Below, one piece after another: positions 6,771 to 11,054 of a stretch of DNA of 11,054 nucleotides. Origin of the DNA: Ignavibacteria bacterium (GTDB taxonomy: Bacteria; Bacteroidota; Ignavibacteria; UBA10030; UBA6906). Made by a program: the position numbers and the translations under genes. Location of the stretch: the NCBI GenBank assembly GCA_029859455.1, contig JAOUDE010000052.1:1-11054 (forward strand). The letters are read 5' to 3'. A model generated the notes under the pieces. It saw only the letters and a program-made list of their open reading frames with translations. It searched no databases and was not told where the DNA came from. Within the stretch, counting starts at the first letter, position 1; each line of letters opens with the position of its first letter.

Positions 6771-6801
6771 TTTGAATTTTCTGAGATTAATGCTATATTT
6801 C
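6771..6801 (+). promoter_or_regulatory. Promoter for paralogue C
   Basis: TTTG (6771-6774), a spacer of exactly 19 bases, then TATATTTC (6794-6801) fits the Bacteroidota TTTG-N19-TAnnTTTG pattern with one mismatch. The same bases also read as TTGAAT-N16-TATATT for a sigma70-like factor. It lies about 55 bases before the start at 6856. Confidence 0.62.
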
Positions 6802-6855
6802 AAGGTGGCAGGTTGCTCAACCGCCCCGATCCCGAATTTCTCTACAACTTAAATT

Positions 6856-8982
6856 ATGCAATACACACACCACCGCTTGGAGCTCTTTGTGCGGCCATTG
6901 CTTCTTGTTTTTTTGTTCCTCTGCTCCCTCCCATCTTCTGATGCTCAGACTTTTGAAGTCCGTGATATGGCGCTCCTCACCCAGTTTCAGGACACTGCCT
7001 TCGGTCATTTCAAGAGAGGACGGGCCACGATCGCTTCTGATTTCGATCTGGATGGTTACGTCGATTTTTATATGGGAAATCCGGGCGACGAGAGCTATAT
7101 CCTGAGAAGTGTTCCGGTAGTGAACGGCGGAAGGAGTTTCGAGCTCACCCAGGTTCTGGTCACCGATCAATTGACCTGGGGTGGAGTTTCGTTCGACTAT
7201 GACAACGATGGCGACTACGACCTCTTTATCGCCTGCGGCGGAAATGAAGGAATTGGGTTTGATTACCTCTTCCGGAACGATTGGATTCTCGAGGGACAAC
7301 TGACCGGTCAGCTGCTCTTTACAGATGTCACTGCCGAGGCTGGTGTGGCAGGCATTGTCCCGGAGGGTGAATCACAGGCGATAAAAACGGCAAGCGGAAA
7401 TGCGGTCGTTGCTGACTACGACCTCGACGGCGATATTGATATTTTTGTGAACGGGAACTTCAAACTCCTCCCAGGTCATCCGGAGCTCCAGGGCCGAAAC
7501 ACTGTCTGGCGGAATAACAGTGACGGGACCTTTACTGATGTGACCATGTCGACCGGGCTTGGTGAGTACGACGGATCGACACGACATTCCACCTGGTTCG
7601 ATTTCGATAACGATGGGTATCCGGATTTGTACGAGAATGTGTTCGGCGGATGCAACGTCCTCTGGAGAAACAACGGCGATGGCACATTTGCCGATGTCAC
7701 TGCCGCGATGTCAGCTCCCGGGCATGATCTGAGCGAACCCCAAAGGGCTTTCTCCAGTGTCGCAGCGGACTTCAACAACGACGGCTGGGAGGATCTGCTT
7801 GTATTCATGAGAGCACAGGGAGACGGAGCGCCCCGTGGTGGATCGCCCTCCGCACCCACTTCCGGCGACTGCGGCTGCAACGAGTGTATCATCCCACCGA
7901 CGGAAAGAGTGGAATGTGATAACATCGGCTATCCTGAGGGACACCTTCTCTTCATCAACAGGGGAGGTCTCCAGTTTGAGAATGTTTCCTTTCTGGCAGG
8001 GATCAATGAGGATTTTGTCGCGGAGAACGGCGTGATGGGCTGCCAGATCGGCGATGTCAACGCAGACGCGATCCCGGATGTGTATGTCGGCAACGGCGGC
8101 CCTGATTTCGGCCAGAACGACAGATTCTATCTCAGCACAGGTGTTGATGAAGGAGGCATTCCACATTACGAGAATGCAACCTCACTGATCGACTACCCGG
8201 CGGAAATTCCGGCAGGCTATGAAGCAACATACCCGTACCGGACACACGGCGTTGCCTTTGTTGATTTTGACAACGACGGGACTGTTGAGATTGCGGTATC
8301 CAACGGAGGACCGCGCTCCCGCCCCGACTCGGTCCGCGAACCGGACCGGCTGTTCAAGTTCTTCACCGAAAACGAACCTGTTTTTGTGAAGATCCGTCTG
8401 GTCGGAAACGGTACATCGGTCAGCCGTGATGCTATCGGGACGAAGATTACACTGATTGTTCGGAACAATGAAGGGACCGAACGGGCACTCTATCGCACGC
8501 TGTACGGCGGCAGCTCGTTCTCCGCCCAGAACGGATTCGATCTGATCATCGGACTACGCGATGGCGATACTCTCGAAGAGCTCTCAGCCAGATGGACCGA
8601 TGGAACGGTGACAGCAATCACGGAGGGACTGTCACTGAACACGACACTCGTCGTGTCCCACGGCGGGCTGGTAACCGGAATCGGACCTGCGAATACGGCA
8701 CCCCAGACATTCAGGCTCGAGCAGAACTATCCCAATCCGTTCAACCCCTCAACCCTCATCAGATACTCGCTTGAAGGAGCGGATCATGTCAGCCTGAAGG
8801 TCTACTCGATGATGGGAGAAGAGATCGTCACTCTGATCAATGAATACCAGGAAGCAGGCCAGAAAGTGGTATCGTGGAATGGAAGAAATACGGCCGGCCA
8901 GAGAGTTGCCACCGGTGTCTATATGTACAAGATCATCACATCGACCGATGTCCAAGTGCGAAAGATGATGCTGGTGAAGTGA
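6856..8982 (+). CDS. Secreted FG-GAP/VCBS repeat and ASPIC/UnbV protein with T9SS sorting domain (paralogue C)
   Basis: This protein has 708 residues from the ATG at 6856. That ATG lacks a ribosome site. A GTG at 6889 has GGAG 6 bases upstream and would give a cleaner signal peptide (RPLLLVFLFLCS core, cleavage near SDA-Q), so the true start may be 6889. Calcium-type loops lie near residues 62, 114, 187, 249, 305, 400 and 470. The loop near 400 reads DVNADAIPD and is weakened. The ASPIC/UnbV domain spans about 509-592 (SRDAIGTKI, FSAQN, RWTDGTV) and the T9SS sorting domain about 619-708 (QNYPNPFNPST, VYSMMGEEI, GVYMYK, end RKMMLVK). Cysteines 339, 341, 344 and 354 match the insert of paralogue A. 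The gene is alone on this strand and ends in a strong terminator. It resembles A more than B, although A and B are the adjacent pair. The surface location follows from its signals; its function is unknown. Confidence 0.9.
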   Translation: MQYTHHRLELFVRPLLLVFLFLCSLPSSDAQTFEVRDMALLTQFQDTAFGHFKRGRATIASDFDLDGYVDFYMGNPGDESYILRSVPVVNGGRSFELTQVLVTDQLTWGGVSFDYDNDGDYDLFIACGGNEGIGFDYLFRNDWILEGQLTGQLLFTDVTAEAGVAGIVPEGESQAIKTASGNAVVADYDLDGDIDIFVNGNFKLLPGHPELQGRNTVWRNNSDGTFTDVTMSTGLGEYDGSTRHSTWFDFDNDGYPDLYENVFGGCNVLWRNNGDGTFADVTAAMSAPGHDLSEPQRAFSSVAADFNNDGWEDLLVFMRAQGDGAPRGGSPSAPTSGDCGCNECIIPPTERVECDNIGYPEGHLLFINRGGLQFENVSFLAGINEDFVAENGVMGCQIGDVNADAIPDVYVGNGGPDFGQNDRFYLSTGVDEGGIPHYENATSLIDYPAEIPAGYEATYPYRTHGVAFVDFDNDGTVEIAVSNGGPRSRPDSVREPDRLFKFFTENEPVFVKIRLVGNGTSVSRDAIGTKITLIVRNNEGTERALYRTLYGGSSFSAQNGFDLIIGLRDGDTLEELSARWTDGTVTAITEGLSLNTTLVVSHGGLVTGIGPANTAPQTFRLEQNYPNPFNPSTLIRYSLEGADHVSLKVYSMMGEEIVTLINEYQEAGQKVVSWNGRNTAGQRVATGVYMYKIITSTDVQVRKMMLVK

Positions 8983-9300
8983 GCACAACACCAGACTGGC
9001 TTCAACCTCGTGAAAAGAGCGGCCTTAAGCCGCTCTTTCTTTTGAACCCCACACAGTCGTTGTCTGCCTTGTTGGTTCGAAGATGGTTCAGTATCCTGTC
9101 CTGTATTTCACTGGAGAGCAGGTGGAACGGCCCGAGCGGGACGGTCACGGGCGCAAGACATCCTTTCCGGCGGAACCTGCCGGGCCCGTCGAAAGCCCCG
9201 AATCTGTCTCTGTATCGCCCAGTTCTTAAGCCAAGACTCTCACTCTTTCAGCGGGATTGTCCAGCAGGTTGGCACGGTCCGGGCAGACCGCCGGATTCAT
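8983..9300. other. Gap between paralogue C and the sorting-domain fragment
   Basis: After the terminator at 9014-9043 nothing firm is seen. One frame is open upstream of 9301 back to at least 9061 but has no ATG and no recognisable protein sequence. A 48-codon ATG ORF at 9083-9229 lacks a ribosome site and homology I can name. The region may be the eroded 5' part of the gene that follows. Confidence 0.4.
9014..9043 (+). terminator. Rho-independent terminator of paralogue C
   Basis: A 10-bp perfect stem (9014-9023 with 9029-9038, AAAGAGCGGC and its complement) has a 5-base loop. It runs into a T-rich tail TTTCTTTT at 9036-9043, 31 bases past the stop codon. The A-rich 5' side also gives a U run on the other strand, so weak two-way activity is possible. 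Confidence 0.9.
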
Positions 9301-9969
9301 TTGAAGGAGCCATGGCCTGTGTCGGTCAACATTGAGATCGACACGGATACGGTACCGGACTCGGGCTCAGGTTTTTCCGCCCAGCTTACGATAACGAACC
9401 ACAGCGACGCGGGCTGGCGTGGTGAGCAATGGATGATCATGAAACTGCCGGACGGGCATATCAGGGAGATATCGAACGGTTCCCGGAGGGTGTCCCTCAG
9501 CGCAGGGTCGAGTGCATCGAAGTCCCCTCAGGTTCGCATTCCGGCGAGCGCACGGCCGGGAGAGTACTGGCTCATCGCGTATGCAGGGGCAAGCCGGGAT
9601 TCCGCACAGGCCGTTGATTCCGTCTGGTTCACGAAGGCGGGAGCTGGGCCGGTGAGGCCTGCGGCGGTTTCCGCTATTGCAGGAGCCGGTTTGCAGACAT
9701 TCCTCGGGACCAATCATCCGAATCCGTTCAATCCTTCGACGACGATCAGTTACGGACTGGCGGAAGAAGGGCATGTGACGCTTCGGATCTATACCCTGCT
9801 CGGGCAGGAAGTTGCGACCATTGTTGACGGAGTGCAGGAGGCAGGGAATAGAACGGTTGTGTGGAATGGTAGGGATGAATATGGTCGCCAGGTTGCCAGC
9901 GGCGTGTATCTGTATCGGATGGATGCGTCCGGGTATGTGGAGACAAAACGCCTGCTTCTTCTGAAATAG
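9301..9969 (+). pseudogene. T9SS sorting-domain protein fragment without signal peptide
   Basis: The open frame ends in a clear sorting domain over the last 90 or so residues (NHPNPFNPST, LRIYTLLGQEVATIVDG, SGVYLYRMD, KRLLLLK). Before it are about 110 residues with the alternating strand pattern of an Ig-like or similar beta-sandwich domain (QLTITNHSDAGW, RPGEYWLIAYAGA), which I cannot assign to a family. From the TTG at 9301 the product is 222 residues. A GTG at 9319 has GAAGGAG 9 bases upstream and is a better start, giving 216. Neither start yields a signal peptide, and T9SS cargo needs one to reach the periplasm. The frame stays open upstream without an ATG, so I read this as the 3' part of a gene that lost its 5' end by truncation or frameshift. 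A sequencing error upstream, or a functional short protein, cannot be excluded. Confidence 0.6.
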
Positions 9970-10280
9970 CCCTTAAGACCTCCTCAAGTCTTCCAACCTC
10001 CCCTTTTGCCAACCTGCGCGAGGCGCCGTGAGTTGATATATGTCAGAAAAACGGTCCTCCGGGAAGAAAACCCACCCGATCCTTGCATCTGGGGAAGTTG
10101 AACTTTACCATAAATGTACAGTGGCCAGCGGGACCCACCTGCTCCACCTTCCCGATTCTGCAACGAAAGGAAACCCAAGGACCCGCTGACTGCCTCAGAA
10201 CAAATGTTCTTCACATGCTCTCTTCTCATAATCTGCTCAGTTTCCGGCAGCGTGTACCATCCACATCATTGATCGGAGGA
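9970..10280. other. Gap between the fragment and the HAF-repeat gene
   Basis: No gene is supported. A weak hairpin (9975-9979 with 9988-9992) followed by TTTT at 10004 could be a poor terminator. A long-range inverted repeat lies at 10126-10188. CATAAT at 10227-10232 could be a -10 box for the next gene but has no good partner box. Confidence 0.45.
10126..10188. repeat. Inverted repeat in the HAF gene leader
   Basis: CAGCGGGACC (10126-10135) and GGACCCGCTG (10179-10188) are complementary at 9 of 10 positions around a 43-base loop. If transcribed it would form a stable closing stem about 90 bases before the start codon. No known riboswitch or leader family is recognised. Confidence 0.35.
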
Positions 10281-11054
10281 ATGATGCGAATTCATCTATC
10301 GCGCAGAGGTTGCCTCTTGATTCGTACAAAAACCACACTTGTTCTGGCGGGACTGGCCCTACTCCTGAACGGAGGCAGACCAGCCCTCGCCGATGATTAT
10401 GTGGTAGAATACGTAGCCACCGCCTCGAGGGGGATTGATATGAACGATGAAGGGGATGTGATTGGGACTTCCTACCTGGACATCGGATGCGGTTCGTCAT
10501 GTCTGCCTCCCGAGGAAACCGTCGTTTGGAGAAACGGTGAACGAATCGTTCTCCCCGAGGTCCCGGATCTTGAATACCTTACCGTCACCGGAATAAACTC
10601 TGACGGCTGGATCTGCGGATTGGGGTATTACCAGTTCGTGAACACCCACGCGGTTGTCTGGATTCCCGACGGCGAAACATACACGGCGATCGATCTGGGG
10701 ACTCTTCCGGGCAGGTCGGGCTCTGCTGCCGCCGCGATCGACGACTTCGGTCGGGTGGTCGGCTGGTCCTCGAATTCGAGCTTTCCGTATAACGGAGCCC
10801 CGTTCATGTGGACTCTGGATGGAGGTATCGTCGATCTGTCTCTGCAGGGTTTCCCCGTTGAGGAACCGCGCGGGATGAGTCCTGGCGGTAAAGTCGCAAC
10901 ACATAACTACTGGTACCAACTGGAGGATCCTTCGAGTGTTTCTGCTCTCGCGCCTCCCCCGTTTGGATTCAGTGTCCAGATTTCGAAGGTAGCGATCAAC
11001 GATGCCGGTGATCAGGCCCGTCTCCTTGGGCAAACCTCAGGCCAACGCCTTATC
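10281..11054 (+). CDS. Secreted HAF-repeat (extracellular repeat) protein, partial
   Basis: The reading frame is open for 258 codons to the right edge. It has two adjacent ATGs. GGAGG at 10275-10279 is 1 base from the first and 4 from the second, so 10284 may be the true start. Residues 1-37 are a signal peptide with a basic N-region (HLSRRG, RTK), a Leu/Ala core and an ALA cleavage site. The mature part has repeated G/AIxxxGxVxGxS units: GIDMNDEGDVIGTS (51-64), GINSDGWICGLG (104-115), AIDDFGRVVGWS (152-163) and a start of another at 239. It also has DLGTLPG at 138-144 and VVW/FMW strands. This is the pattern of the HAF family of probable extracellular repeats, which should build a propeller-like fold; no biochemical role is established. 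Cys70 and Cys74 could form a disulfide. A sorting domain, if present, would lie beyond the window. Confidence 0.82.
   Translation, partial: MMRIHLSRRGCLLIRTKTTLVLAGLALLLNGGRPALADDYVVEYVATASRGIDMNDEGDVIGTSYLDIGCGSSCLPPEETVVWRNGERIVLPEVPDLEYLTVTGINSDGWICGLGYYQFVNTHAVVWIPDGETYTAIDLGTLPGRSGSAAAAIDDFGRVVGWSSNSSFPYNGAPFMWTLDGGIVDLSLQGFPVEEPRGMSPGGKVATHNYWYQLEDPSSVSALAPPPFGFSVQISKVAINDAGDQARLLGQTSGQRLI

Larger units (their letters stand above)
6522..6855. other. Divergent control region between paralogues B and C
   Basis: No protein gene is supported in these 334 bp. The region holds promoter signals for both directions, an operator-like dyad and a cluster of ATCGAT sites, each listed separately. 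Because B and C share architecture and are driven from the same gap, joint regulation is plausible. An AGGAGG on the minus strand (6633-6628) has no start codon at a workable distance. Confidence 0.6.

Noticed and set aside
9083..9229. 48-codon ATG frame after the paralogue C terminator
   Set aside because: It has no ribosome site, no known motif and ambiguous coding signal compared with the other frames. It is kept only as a note on the gap.

Overview
The window looks like a chromosomal segment from a member of the Fibrobacterota-Chlorobiota-Bacteroidota (FCB) superphylum or an allied candidate phylum. Five of the seven protein genes end in a type IX secretion (T9SS) type A sorting domain of the NxPNPFNPST form. 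Two promoter-like sites resemble the Bacteroidota pattern TTTG-N19-TAnnTTTG, and codon use is moderately GC-rich. I cannot name a species.

Layout, left to right. (1) 1-460, minus strand: the first 65 codons of egtB (ergothioneine biosynthesis), cut by the left edge, preceded 37 bp upstream by a 75-residue CDGSH iron-sulfur protein. (2) 555-1939, minus strand: a strong intrinsic terminator, a secreted seven-bladed YCF48-like beta-propeller gene and, 40 bp ahead of it, an atypical tRNA-Cys(GCA). (3) 2216-8982: three large paralogues (about 700 residues) made of FG-GAP/VCBS repeats, an ASPIC/UnbV domain and a T9SS sorting domain. Two lie in tandem on the minus strand. The third diverges from them across a 334-bp control region holding a good plus-strand promoter, an operator-like dyad beside a perfect TATAAT on the minus strand, and a cluster of ATCGAT sites. 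(4) 9301-9969, plus strand: a fragment with a T9SS sorting domain but no visible signal peptide, probably a decayed gene. (5) 10281-11054, plus strand: the first 258 codons of a secreted HAF-repeat protein, cut by the right edge.

The shared theme is export. The propeller and the three FG-GAP proteins carry both a Sec signal peptide and a C-terminal sorting domain, so they should cross the inner membrane by Sec and reach the surface or exterior through T9SS. The FG-GAP repeats carry DxDxDG-type calcium loops, which suggests calcium-dependent adhesion or surface-scaffold roles; this is inference from the family, and no substrate or partner is visible. No transposase, integrase, CRISPR array, defence system or T9SS machinery gene is seen. 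The observations most worth following up are the odd anticodon loop of the tRNA-Cys and a four-cysteine insert shared by only two of the three paralogues.
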